Assembly (NCBI GenBank): GCA_947464665.1
Contig: CANHXV010000001.1
Location: forward strand, 1 to 53,491
From: Comamonadaceae bacterium
GTDB lineage: Bacteria > Pseudomonadota > Gammaproteobacteria > Burkholderiales > Burkholderiaceae_C
DNA length: 53,491 bases
Reading direction: 5' to 3'
The position numbers and the translations under genes were made by a program. The notes under the pieces were generated by a model. It searched no databases. It saw only the letters and a list, made by a program, of their open reading frames with translations, and was not told where the DNA came from. Below, in pieces: positions 15,606-23,931 of the stretch. Each line of letters starts with the position of its first letter. The first letter of the stretch is position 1.

Positions 15606-16379
15606 ATGCACGCTACTATCCGCAAAGACGCCCTGACCGGCCGCTTGCTAACAGGCACTTGGCTGAGTCTTGGCCATGCCGCCGCCGCCGAGATGGCGGC
15701 GCAGGCCGGCTTTGACTGGCTTCTTATCGACCACGAACATGGTGTCAGCGATTGGCGCGAACTGGAACATCAATTGCAGGCTGCTGCAGCTGGCGGTAGC
15801 GCTGCAACTGTCTTGCGCGTGGGGGCCGTTGACGCTACGGTCTTCAAGCGAGCGTTTGATCTTGGTGTTCACGGATTGATGGTGCCTGATGTTCGCGATG
15901 CGCGAACCGCGTTGCAAGTGGTGGACTTTTCCAGGGTGCCTCCGCTTGGACAACGTGGCGCTGCGACTTCCACGCGCAATAGTGCCTATGGCCGGGACTA
16001 CACAAAATACGTCGCCACCATCAACGATAGACTGTGGCTAATGGCGCAGATCGAGTCAAGCGAAGGGCTGGCGCAGGCTGAGGCGATTGCTGCGGTCGAC
16101 GGTATCGACGTGCTTTTTGTCGGGCCCACTGATCTAGGTATTGCGCTGGGATTGGGGGCTGGAACCCCTTCAGATCCGAAGTTTCGCGACGTGCTTTTAC
16201 AAGTGGTAAAAGCTGCAACTCTGCATGGTAAGGCAGCCGGAGTGCTGGCACGTGACGCAGCGCAGGCACAAGAATATCTGGCTCTTGGATACAGCGTCAT
16301 ATCGATGGGTTCTGACCGCGGCATTTTGGCGCAGGGTATGCGTCAGTGCGCCCAACAACTTCGGAAACTAGTGTCATGA
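15606..16379 (+). CDS. HpcH/HpaI-family class II aldolase
   Basis: 257-residue metal-dependent aldolase of the HpcH/HpaI family, which cleaves or forms 4-hydroxy-2-oxo acids to pyruvate plus an aldehyde. All expected residues are visible: catalytic H45 in IDHEHG, an Arg in LRVG, metal ligands Glu (AQIESSEG) and Asp (VGPTDLG). It has AGGAG 9 bases before ATG. The FGGY kinase gene starts inside its stop (ATGA), so they are coupled; a kinase plus aldolase pair suggests breakdown of a phosphorylated or unphosphorylated sugar acid. Base and codon use look richer in GC (many CGC/GCG) than the flanking genes, judged by eye, consistent with transfer. Confidence 0.9.
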   Translation: MHATIRKDALTGRLLTGTWLSLGHAAAAEMAAQAGFDWLLIDHEHGVSDWRELEHQLQAAAAGGSAATVLRVGAVDATVFKRAFDLGVHGLMVPDVRDARTALQVVDFSRVPPLGQRGAATSTRNSAYGRDYTKYVATINDRLWLMAQIESSEGLAQAEAIAAVDGIDVLFVGPTDLGIALGLGAGTPSDPKFRDVLLQVVKAATLHGKAAGVLARDAAQAQEYLALGYSVISMGSDRGILAQGMRQCAQQLRKLVS

Positions 16380-17833
16380 GTTCGCGCAGACGAGGCGACG
16401 AACTGTTGACGGTTGATCTGGGTACACAGAGCCTACGTCTGGTTGCCTATGACAATACTGGTAGCAGACAGTGGGCTTGGTCGGCGCCCGTAGATTCTCA
16501 CATCGATGGCGATGTTTATGAGCAGTCTCCTGAGCAATGGGAGTCACTGCTGTTGCAAGGATTACAAGAAGCGCAACATGCTGGTGTTAAGCCCTTAGCG
16601 ATAGCTGCGGCAGGTACTTTGGCAGGCTACGTGGCGGTGGGTTCCGACGGCCGCTCGTTGGGAGCTGCCACGATGTACCCCGACCGACGCGCGACAGGTC
16701 AAGTCAGTCGCGTTTCTCAGGTGCTGCGTGCTGTGGGAAACGACGATGGACTTCGCGTGCACGCCGCAGACCCTTTACCGCAATGGCTAGACTTGGTCGC
16801 GCGCACTCCCGAAAAGGCGCGCCACACCAGTCACTTTTTGGACTCTACCGGCTGGCTCAATCACCTGCTAAGCGGAGAGTCAACGCTTAACGCCTTTACC
16901 GGACTTCGACTTTACGACGCTAACGTACGCAAGGCCTTATCCGTGGATAACGCGCCTTTTGGACGCATTGTCAAAGTGGGACAAGAGGTCGGTGAGATGC
17001 GGCCCGAGCTGGTTGCACGCTTCGACTTTGGCCGTGTCCGAGTGATCTCAGCCGCGTTCGATAGCAAGAGTGCCTATCTTGGGGCTGGCTTGTTCTCGCC
17101 TGGGGAAGCTGTAGATATCTCTGGCACAGTCAGTTCCCTTGGGGTCTTGTGGCAACAAAGAATTGACGATCCAGATCGACGCATCTACAGCGTCCCCTTT
17201 GTTGGTCAGCATCTAGTTCGCGGGTCGACGGCAGCTGCTGGTAGTTCCTTGGAATGGATGTGCCGAAACCTGTTATGTGAAGATCCAATAGCGCTTGAGC
17301 AGCTTGCTTCCCAGGCGCCTCCAGGCGCCAACGGACTGACTTTTTTGCCTTACCTATCTGGTGAGCGTTCACCTCTTTGGAATCCTTGGGCAAGCGGTGC
17401 CATGCTTGGACTTCGCTTGAGCAGCAATTCAGCCGACTTTGCGCGCGCGGTCTTTGAGGGTCTGGCTTTCTCAGTGGGCCATATTGCTGACGTGATGCGA
17501 GGCTGCGGCGTTGAAATGCAAAGCGTGCGATTGGCAGGTGGTTTGGCGCGCAGTTCACTTCTAGGGCAAATCAAAGCCGACGTTTTGCGAGTTCCAGTCG
17601 CACCCTTCGTTGACCATGAACTTACTTCTCAGGGCTTGGCTGCGATCCTGGCCGTGGCCACCGGGCAGGCGGTCGACTTGGTCCAAGCCAGTAGGCGACT
17701 CAACACGATCGAGCGCTGGGTCGAACCGCAGCAGTCAACACGCGCAGCATATCGCGATGCTTACGAGCGCTATAGATCCGCTTCGGCATGCTTGGAGCCC
17801 AGCTACGTCAGCTCAATGAAACCCATGATTTGA
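16376..17833 (+). CDS. FGGY-family carbohydrate kinase
   Basis: 485-residue sugar kinase of the FGGY family (xylulokinase, ribulokinase and fuculokinase relatives) that phosphorylates a pentulose, hexulose or related polyol with ATP. The N-terminal ATPase strand LLTVDLGTQSLRLVAYD and the C-terminal AGGLARSSLLGQIKADVL segment are the two halves of the actin-like fold. The frame is open earlier, but the ATG at 16376 overlaps the aldolase TGA and is the natural start. No transporter remains next to it except the TRAP-permease-like remnant at 15487. Substrate not assignable. Confidence 0.9.
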   Translation: MSSRRRGDELLTVDLGTQSLRLVAYDNTGSRQWAWSAPVDSHIDGDVYEQSPEQWESLLLQGLQEAQHAGVKPLAIAAAGTLAGYVAVGSDGRSLGAATMYPDRRATGQVSRVSQVLRAVGNDDGLRVHAADPLPQWLDLVARTPEKARHTSHFLDSTGWLNHLLSGESTLNAFTGLRLYDANVRKALSVDNAPFGRIVKVGQEVGEMRPELVARFDFGRVRVISAAFDSKSAYLGAGLFSPGEAVDISGTVSSLGVLWQQRIDDPDRRIYSVPFVGQHLVRGSTAAAGSSLEWMCRNLLCEDPIALEQLASQAPPGANGLTFLPYLSGERSPLWNPWASGAMLGLRLSSNSADFARAVFEGLAFSVGHIADVMRGCGVEMQSVRLAGGLARSSLLGQIKADVLRVPVAPFVDHELTSQGLAAILAVATGQAVDLVQASRRLNTIERWVEPQQSTRAAYRDAYERYRSASACLEPSYVSSMKPMI

Positions 17834-17851
17834 AAAAGTAAGCTGCGGATT

Positions 17852-17875
17852 GCACGGACTGCTAAGTCCTTGTGC
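17852..17875 (+). terminator. Hairpin after the FGGY kinase gene
   Basis: Stem GCAC-GGACT with loop gcta and AGTCC-(tt)-GTGC, 19 bp after the kinase stop. There is no U-tract, so it may be a factor-dependent end or an RNA-stabilising hairpin rather than a classical intrinsic terminator. Confidence 0.35.
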
Positions 17876-17965
17876 GTCCACCCCAAATAAGGGTAGATAC
17901 TGGAGACGTCGTTTACAGTTCGTCACATTCACATCGTAAAGCCCTAGGCCCTTTCCGGAGACACC

Positions 17966-18472
17966 ATGACACATTCCCTCAAATCATCGTTGGCCATCTT
18001 ATCGAGCCTGTTACTCGCCTTACCCATATTTGCGCAGCACTCACATGGCAAGGGTGCGCTCCAACTTAGTTTGAACGGCGATGTCCTGCAAGGCCAGTGG
18101 ACCATGCCAATGGAAGCCTTGCTTGGTTTTGAACATTTGCCCAAAACAGCTGCTCAAACTGATGCCATGAACCAGTTGCAGAGATCTTTGCAAAACGCAA
18201 GTTATTTCATTGAATTGCCTGTGGAGGCAAAGTGTCAGCAACTTGAAGTGAAGGCTGAATCAGACATGTTTCAGGGCATCAAAGGCAAAGGGCACAGTGA
18301 TTTGAACTATGCTTTCAAATTTAAGTGTGCCAACCCTCAAGCGTTGACTAAATTTGGTTTTCCCTTTTTCAAGTCGCACGTCCGTTCAAACCAGTTGAAG
18401 TTGGAATGGGTGTCGCAGGGCGCTCAAAAAGCTGCAACGGTGCGTTCCAGTAAACCATCTTTTTCACCATGA
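17966..18472 (+). CDS. DUF2796 / ZrgA-like periplasmic protein
   Basis: 168-residue secreted protein with a Sec signal peptide (residues 1-24, ending IFA) and the DUF2796 start QHSHGKGALQLSLNGD. In Vibrio the DUF2796 protein ZrgA is a Zur-regulated zinc-binding periplasmic component of the Zrg importer (family knowledge). Here the usual long His-rich stretch is reduced to HSHG near the N-terminus, plus scattered His and two Cys. It is the first gene of a four-gene coupled unit with an ABC ATPase, FtsX-type permease and DUF3299 protein. No clear Zur box was found upstream by eye. Confidence 0.82.
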   Translation: MTHSLKSSLAILSSLLLALPIFAQHSHGKGALQLSLNGDVLQGQWTMPMEALLGFEHLPKTAAQTDAMNQLQRSLQNASYFIELPVEAKCQQLEVKAESDMFQGIKGKGHSDLNYAFKFKCANPQALTKFGFPFFKSHVRSNQLKLEWVSQGAQKAATVRSSKPSFSP

Positions 18473-19173
18473 CAGTTGCCGCACTTGAGTTGGAGAACAT
18501 TGAGTTTTCTTGGGCTCCACAAACCAAGCCCTTGTTTGCCATTGCAGAGTTGACTTTGCAGCAAGGTGAAACTTTGTTCATTGGTGGCCCAAGCGGTTGC
18601 GGAAAAACAAGCTTGCTCAGCTTGATCACAGGCATTCAAGTACCGCAGCAGGGCACTTGTAGGGTCTTGGGAACGACAATGAACCAGCTGTCGCCTTCCG
18701 ATCGCGATCGGTTCAGAGGCGAGCATCTAGGCCTCATATTTCAGCAGTTCAATTTATTGCCATTTTTAACAGTTCAAGAAAACATTGAATTGCCTAGCAA
18801 GCTGTTTGACAGGCGGTTCAAGAAATCAAGGCAACTTTTTGGCTGTGTTCAGAAACATGTAGACAGCCTTTGTGACGCACTTCATTTGGAGCCAGCATTG
18901 CGTCAGCGGCCGGCCAATCTTTTGTCTGTTGGCGAGCAGCAACGAGTGGCAGCTGCCAGAGCACTTTTGGGTTGCCCCTCACTGATTGTGGCCGACGAGC
19001 CTACCTCTGCATTAGATGAAGACAACAAAATAGATTTTTTGAATCTGTTGTTGTCAACAGCCAGTGCCCAAAACACCAGTGTGATCACGGTCAGTCATGA
19101 CATGCGAATCGCTTCCCAATTTGACCGTGTATTTTTAATGCCAACCCAGGAGCCTCAACATGTTTTGGCTTAA
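18469..19173 (+). CDS. LolD/MacB-type ABC transporter ATP-binding protein
   Basis: 234-residue ABC ATPase. Walker A is GGPSGCGKT at 39-47, Q-loop region IFQQFNLLPFLTVQEN, signature LSVGEQQR, Walker B LIVADEPTSALDED, and the switch His in TVSHD. The Q-loop wording places it with LolD/MacB/YbbA-type ATPases that serve FtsX-like permeases. ATG overlaps the TGA of the DUF2796 gene (ATGA) and its end overlaps the permease start by 14 bp. In this operon it presumably drives the Zrg-like system for zinc handling. Confidence 0.93.
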   Translation: MTVAALELENIEFSWAPQTKPLFAIAELTLQQGETLFIGGPSGCGKTSLLSLITGIQVPQQGTCRVLGTTMNQLSPSDRDRFRGEHLGLIFQQFNLLPFLTVQENIELPSKLFDRRFKKSRQLFGCVQKHVDSLCDALHLEPALRQRPANLLSVGEQQRVAAARALLGCPSLIVADEPTSALDEDNKIDFLNLLLSTASAQNTSVITVSHDMRIASQFDRVFLMPTQEPQHVLA

Positions 19174-20461
19174 TTTGGCTTGGAAGAGTGCTTGGTCTCG
19201 AAAGTACTCGCTCAGCTTAGTGGCGTTGTCTGTATGCCTATCGGTCATTATTTTGTTGGGTGTGCAGCAAATCCGCGCAGATGCCAAGCAGAGCTTTTCT
19301 AATGCATTAAGTGGCGTTGATTTAGTGGTGGGGCCTCGAGGAAGCCAGACCGACTTGCTTTTGTACAGTGTGTTTCAACTGGGTACGCCTACCCAAAATA
19401 TGTCTTACACAGATTTGCAACGAATCAATCAATTGCCAGCTGTCGCCTGGACCATACCCATACAGTTGGGTGACTCGTTTGATGGCTTTCCTGTCATGGG
19501 AACTTCCCTAGAGTTTTTCAAGCACTACCAATCTTCTGGTAAGGACTTGTCATTTCAAGTGGGTCAGGCCTTTGAGGATCCGCAGGCCAATCCTGGTTCT
19601 TTGATGCAAGTGGTCATTGGTTCTGAGGTGGCGAATTCTAAAAAATTAAAACTCAATGACACATTTGCATTGACGCATGGATACAAAGCGATTGAAGAGA
19701 CAGTTCATACGGACCATCCATTTAAATTGGTGGGCATCTTAAAACCTACAGGCACACCCTTGGACAGATCGGTATTGATAAGTTTAGAGGCCTTTGAAGC
19801 GCTTCACATTGGTTGGGGCATCGGTTTGAGGCCTTCAGCGTTTGATGCCAAACCAGATCTTCAAAAGGATCTGCCAAGTGTTGCTGAACTCAAACCTTCT
19901 GAGTTAACAGCGGTTTGGGTGGGACTGCATTCTCGTGCAACAGTTTTTTCAGCCCGCAAAGCCATTGAAAGCTTGAGACTCAACTCGACTTCGGTACCAC
20001 TTATGGCCGTCTTGCCTGGTGTGGCATTGGATGAGCTGTGGCAAATTGTTCGTGTCGTTGAAAACGCACTCATCGTGATGGGTGCATTGGTGGCTGTGTG
20101 TTCATTGTTAGGTGTTGTTTCGGTACTTTTAGTGGGCTTGTCAGCGCGTCGCAAAGAATTGGCCATCTACCGTTCATTGGGTGCTAGGCCGGCTTCAATT
20201 TTCATGACTGTTGTATGGGAAACTTTCTTAGTATGCGGTGTAGCCATTGCGGCAGGCGTGATGGGTGCACAATTTTTAATCTTTGTATTTCAAGACTATT
20301 TGCTGCAGGGTTTTGGCATCCAAACCCAGAATGGTTGGCCTGGTGTTGATGCTTGGTATAGCATTGGCTTATTGTTGTGCTGTGCGTTACTGGCCAGCAC
20401 CTTGCCTGCTTGGCGTGCCTATCGCATGTCCTTGTCGGACGGCCTAAATCCACCTAACTGA
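19160..20461 (+). CDS. FtsX-like ABC transporter permease
   Basis: 433-residue inner-membrane permease. One transmembrane helix near residues 15-37 is followed by a large periplasmic MacB-type domain (about 40-290), then three C-terminal helices with the FtsX cytosolic loop motif RRKELAIYRSLGARPASIF. The order matches FtsX/LolC/MacB proteins. Its TGA shares a base with the next ATG. With the LolD-type ATPase it forms the membrane machine of the zinc-related unit. Confidence 0.9.
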   Translation: MFWLNLAWKSAWSRKYSLSLVALSVCLSVIILLGVQQIRADAKQSFSNALSGVDLVVGPRGSQTDLLLYSVFQLGTPTQNMSYTDLQRINQLPAVAWTIPIQLGDSFDGFPVMGTSLEFFKHYQSSGKDLSFQVGQAFEDPQANPGSLMQVVIGSEVANSKKLKLNDTFALTHGYKAIEETVHTDHPFKLVGILKPTGTPLDRSVLISLEAFEALHIGWGIGLRPSAFDAKPDLQKDLPSVAELKPSELTAVWVGLHSRATVFSARKAIESLRLNSTSVPLMAVLPGVALDELWQIVRVVENALIVMGALVAVCSLLGVVSVLLVGLSARRKELAIYRSLGARPASIFMTVVWETFLVCGVAIAAGVMGAQFLIFVFQDYLLQGFGIQTQNGWPGVDAWYSIGLLLCCALLASTLPAWRAYRMSLSDGLNPPN

Positions 20462-21069
20462 TGGCTACTTCTTGCAATATATCTGCCATGTTAAGCAATT
20501 TTTTAAAATTCAATGTCACCAAACTGTGCGTAGTTGTTTGTCATTTTCTTTTGTTCGTATCTGCTTTTGCACAAACCCCCGGTTATCAAAAAATCACATG
20601 GGACGATTTATTGAACGAGGAGTGGTATCAGCAGATGAAAAAAGAAATGGGCACTTATGGTCGCATGGCTTTTTTGAAGGATGGCTCGGAAGAGGCTGAA
20701 AAACTGATGGCCAGCATGCGCTCAAAGTTAGACGAAGCACCCATTTCAACCAAATACATCAATCAAAAAATTCGAATGCCAGGCTTTGTAGTGCCTCTGG
20801 ATGCTGTCCGAAACGGACAGCGAGAGTTTTTATTGGTGCCATATTTTGGCGCATGCATTCATACACCTCCTCCGCCAGCCAATCAAATCGTATTGGTCAC
20901 ACCGCATCCCAAACTCAACTTGTCAAAAACACTGGAGTCGATGGATGTGATTTGGGTGGAGGGCCTACTCAAGGAGGCCAGAACTAAAACGGCCTCGGGT
21001 GTTTCTGGCTACACTTTAGAGGCAGTTAAGATTTACCCATACACCGCCTTGCACAATACTAAAAAGTAG
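20461..21069 (+). CDS. DUF3299 exported protein (ZrgD-like)
   Basis: 202-residue protein with an N-terminal signal peptide (hydrophobic CVVVCHFLLFVSAFAQ near 23-38) and the DUF3299 core: IRMPGFVVPLD and ACIHTPPPPANQIV, with a conserved Cys and His. DUF3299 genes accompany DUF2796, ATPase and FtsX-type genes in Zrg zinc-uptake operons (family knowledge). Two starts are possible, 20461 (overlapping the permease stop) or 20488; both precede the signal peptide. It is the last gene of the unit; no terminator is obvious downstream. Confidence 0.8.
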   Translation: MATSCNISAMLSNFLKFNVTKLCVVVCHFLLFVSAFAQTPGYQKITWDDLLNEEWYQQMKKEMGTYGRMAFLKDGSEEAEKLMASMRSKLDEAPISTKYINQKIRMPGFVVPLDAVRNGQREFLLVPYFGACIHTPPPPANQIVLVTPHPKLNLSKTLESMDVIWVEGLLKEARTKTASGVSGYTLEAVKIYPYTALHNTKK

Positions 21070-21308
21070 AAACGTTAGTTAAACAAGGTCCGTGAATTTT
21101 TTGAAACTTCCGCATTGACTGCCATACCACTGCAGATTGCTTGTAACCTGTTGATCCATCGAATTTCCATTTATTCAAGCGGGTCATCGTGTCGATGCTT
21201 GAAGCACTGAACATCCTTGTGTGAGTAATTCTCATGTGACCATGTTGATGTCTAGGGTTTTTACTAGGAAGAAAATCATAGATATTTTTACTGAGGTGTG
21301 TATAGTTA

Positions 21309-21323
21309 TTCAAGTTACTTGAA
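21309..21323. promoter_or_regulatory. Palindrome TTCAAGT-T-ACTTGAA before the large catabolic operon
   Basis: A perfect 7-bp inverted repeat with one central base, 43 bp upstream of the first catabolic gene, in a 297-bp gap (21070-21366) that otherwise holds nothing recognisable. It has operator geometry. Isolated half-sites TCAAGT (39961-39966) and ACTTGA (40012-40017) lie around the start of the XRE-cupin regulator gene at the far end of the cluster, so that protein is a candidate ligand (inference). Confidence 0.45.
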
Positions 21324-21366
21324 AATAGTGAATGTTTCTGGAATCAAAATTGATGGAGCTTTCTGC

Positions 21367-22593
21367 ATGTCTGAAGACAACCTAATTGAGAAAATCACCG
21401 AAAACCGCCTGCCTCACTACGAGCCCTATGGCTGGCACCATTGGCCAGAGCACCCTTGGCTGGCGTATCAGTTTCGGCGCGGTTTAGGCGAAACCCAAGA
21501 GGGGGGTGGCTCGGTCAGTGAAGTATTCCAAGCAGCCAGTCGTATGATTCCAGGTGATCTGGAAAGTTGGCACAAGGAGTGGATGCACATTGGTGATCGC
21601 AATTGGAATCGTGGTTGCGAAGAAGAGCGTTTGGGTCACATCAAGACGGCCATGAATTGCTACTTACGGGCTGCAGACTACTACCGTCAGGCTGAGTTTT
21701 TCCTAAAGCCTGATGACCCGAGACGCTTGCCAACATTCGAAAAGATGGAGGCGTGCAGTAAAAAATTCATTTCGCATTTGAATCCTGCCGGTGAGGCTGT
21801 TGAGATTCCTTACGAAAACGGCGTCACTATTTGCGGCTACTTCGTGCGTGCGCCTTTCCCAGATAAGCGTCAACCCGTATTAATTTGCATGGGCGGTCTT
21901 GATTCAATCAAGGACGAAATGTGGTTCATGCAAGCCCATGGCGCTGTCCAGCGCGGCATCTCGGTATTGATGATTGACGGCCCTGGACAGGGCGGTACTT
22001 TGCGTCGCCACAATGTGGTCAACAGGGTTGACACCGAAGTGCCGATTGGTCGGTGCATTGACTGGCTCGAGAAACGTGATGACGTAGATCCCAAGCGCAT
22101 CGCTGTTGCAGGCTCCAGCCTCGGCGGTTATTACGCTGCACGTGCAGGTTGTTACGAGCCGCGCCTTGCAGCTTGCATTGCGCATGGGGCTATTTGGGCC
22201 ATTACCGACCTCTGGGGTAATGCATCGGAAGACCACGGCCTGGCTGAACACATCAAGTGGGTTTTTGGCAAGCCAACCATGAAAGCCTCCATGGAAAAGG
22301 CGAGGGAGTTTACGCTGGATGGGCATCTTGATCATATGAAATGCCCGTTCCTGGTCATGCACGGTGGGCACGATGTGCTGACCGTCTCGCAAGCCAAGAA
22401 AGTCTATGACTACGGCAAGTCCAAGGGGGTGAATGTGACCCTGCGCTTGTTGTCTGAAGAGGAAACAGGTGCGGAGCATTGCCAGCATGACAACCCGACC
22501 ATTGGTCAGGAAATCCTGGCCGATTGGCTGGCCGACTGTTTTGGCATCGATCAGAAGAAAATGTTGAGTACTTCCCACAACCCTATGATCTGA
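21367..22593 (+). CDS. Alpha/beta hydrolase with N-terminal helical cap (2,6-dihydroxypseudooxynicotine hydrolase-like)
   Basis: 408-residue serine hydrolase. Residues 1-150 form a helical cap-like region; the alpha/beta core follows with nucleophile S251 in GSSLGG, acid D337 in GGHD and a His near 372 (AEHCQHDN). The layout resembles the C-C bond hydrolase for 2,6-dihydroxypseudooxynicotine and related esterases (family knowledge). Start: the frame is open to 21298, but the ATG at 21367 has GGAGC six bases before it. It is the first gene of the long operon; the isochorismatase follows by 7 bp. Such an enzyme could cleave a beta-diketone or an amide in a ring-opened N-heterocycle. Substrate unproven. 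Confidence 0.85.
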   Translation: MSEDNLIEKITENRLPHYEPYGWHHWPEHPWLAYQFRRGLGETQEGGGSVSEVFQAASRMIPGDLESWHKEWMHIGDRNWNRGCEEERLGHIKTAMNCYLRAADYYRQAEFFLKPDDPRRLPTFEKMEACSKKFISHLNPAGEAVEIPYENGVTICGYFVRAPFPDKRQPVLICMGGLDSIKDEMWFMQAHGAVQRGISVLMIDGPGQGGTLRRHNVVNRVDTEVPIGRCIDWLEKRDDVDPKRIAVAGSSLGGYYAARAGCYEPRLAACIAHGAIWAITDLWGNASEDHGLAEHIKWVFGKPTMKASMEKAREFTLDGHLDHMKCPFLVMHGGHDVLTVSQAKKVYDYGKSKGVNVTLRLLSEEETGAEHCQHDNPTIGQEILADWLADCFGIDQKKMLSTSHNPMI

Positions 22594-22600
22594 GGCCGTC

Positions 22601-23245
22601 ATGAACTTCGGTGTAGACAAAGTTAAAGCGGCTGTCATTGCGATCGATTTGCATCGGGGTCATATGGACCTTTCTGTGGCCACCATGCCTGTCAAGACTC
22701 AAGCCCAAGCCGATCGAGTGCTGGGTAATGCTGCCAAATTGTTTGCTTGGTGCCGCGAGCAGGATTGGCCGATCATTCACTTGGTAACGACTTACCGAGA
22801 TGTTCCTGAAATTCGGTCCAATCCGTTTTGGAGAACGCGTGCAGATGATCCTCATGCCACGCGAAAAAATGTTGAGCGCCACAATTTGCAGGGATCGCCA
22901 GGCTGCACGGTGATGTCGCAAGTGATCGACCCGAAAAAAGACTGGATCGTCAACACAAAAAAACGCTACGATTGCTTTGTGGGAACCGATTTAGATTTCA
23001 CTTTGAAAGCCCACGGCATCAACACACTTATCATTACAGGTGTCAATACCAACAGTTGTGTGCTCTCAACAGTCGCTGCGGCTTGTTCTAAGGATTATGC
23101 TGTGATCGTCCCCAGTGACTGTGTCGATACCATGGACGATCCTTCTTTGCACGATGCGGCATTGTTGTGTATTCGCACAGCACTTGGTTTTGTCATGACC
23201 AGTTCGGAAATGATGTCTGTCAATGAGTTGAAAAAATCTCCATGA
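22601..23245 (+). CDS. Isochorismatase-family cysteine amidohydrolase
   Basis: 214-residue cysteine hydrolase. The catalytic triad of nicotinamidase and N-carbamoylsarcosine amidase relatives is visible: D16 in IDLHRGH, a Lys at 120-121 in NTKKRYDCF and nucleophile C153 in TNSCVLSTV. The family hydrolyses amides such as maleamate, nicotinamide or ureidoacrylate to acid plus ammonia. In N-heterocycle pathways (for example NicF of nicotinate degradation) a member removes the ring nitrogen after opening, which suits this cluster. The aldolase gene begins in an ATGA overlap with its stop. Confidence 0.9.
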   Translation: MNFGVDKVKAAVIAIDLHRGHMDLSVATMPVKTQAQADRVLGNAAKLFAWCREQDWPIIHLVTTYRDVPEIRSNPFWRTRADDPHATRKNVERHNLQGSPGCTVMSQVIDPKKDWIVNTKKRYDCFVGTDLDFTLKAHGINTLIITGVNTNSCVLSTVAAACSKDYAVIVPSDCVDTMDDPSLHDAALLCIRTALGFVMTSSEMMSVNELKKSP

Positions 23246-23931
23246 ACTTTCGTTCACAGGCCAAGAACAAAATTCAGGCGAATGAGCCTGTATTAGCCAT
23301 CAACACTTTTGCTGGTGGTTTTGATGTGGCCGATTTGGTTTCCAAACTTGGCATTGATATCTTGTTCATCGATTGCGAGCGTGCGGGGATTGGCATTGAC
23401 ATGGTTGGACCTATGGCGCGGGCTGCACAACGCCATGGCGCTGCGGCGGTTGTTCGCAGCAAGACTCGTTATGTAGAGGATTGGGTGAGCTATCTTGATC
23501 GGGGTATTGATGGCTTGGTCATTCCTCGAGTGGAGACTGCGCAAGAAGCACAATTGATTTTGGAGACTGTCAGCTACGCATGCGGCAGTAAGGCGAAGGA
23601 CATGATCATCATTCCCCAGATCGAATCCGAGGCGGGGCTTAAAAACATAGATCAAATTCTGGCTGTTAAAGGATTTGACCTGTTCCTCATTGGACCTTAT
23701 GACCTGTCACACAGCATGGGTTTTGGCGGTGACATCACAATCACAGAAGTTCAGCAAGCGCTAGACCACATCGCTTTGAAAATCAAGGAACATGGGGAGC
23801 GTTTTGGTCTGCCAGTCACCCTGGCAAACGCCAAGGCTTGGCAAAAAAAAGGTGCTATTTTTAACTTTCACAGTTTGGAAGCACTCATCAAGCCAAGTCT
23901 TGAGGCATTGAAAAAGGAAATAGCGTGCTGA
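23242..23931 (+). CDS. HpcH/HpaI-family aldolase-like protein with altered active site
   Basis: 229-residue member of the HpaI/citrate-lyase-beta fold. Metal ligands are kept (Glu in IPQIESEAG, Asp in IGPYDLS) and so is the phosphate/carboxylate Arg (VVRSKT). The catalytic His of the DxEH motif is replaced by Arg (IDCERAG, R47), unlike the relative at 15606, which has H45. It may catalyse a different C-C cleavage or use another base. It is coupled to the isochorismatase (ATGA) and overlaps the OsmC start by 7 bp. Confidence 0.85.
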   Translation: MNFRSQAKNKIQANEPVLAINTFAGGFDVADLVSKLGIDILFIDCERAGIGIDMVGPMARAAQRHGAAAVVRSKTRYVEDWVSYLDRGIDGLVIPRVETAQEAQLILETVSYACGSKAKDMIIIPQIESEAGLKNIDQILAVKGFDLFLIGPYDLSHSMGFGGDITITEVQQALDHIALKIKEHGERFGLPVTLANAKAWQKKGAIFNFHSLEALIKPSLEALKKEIAC

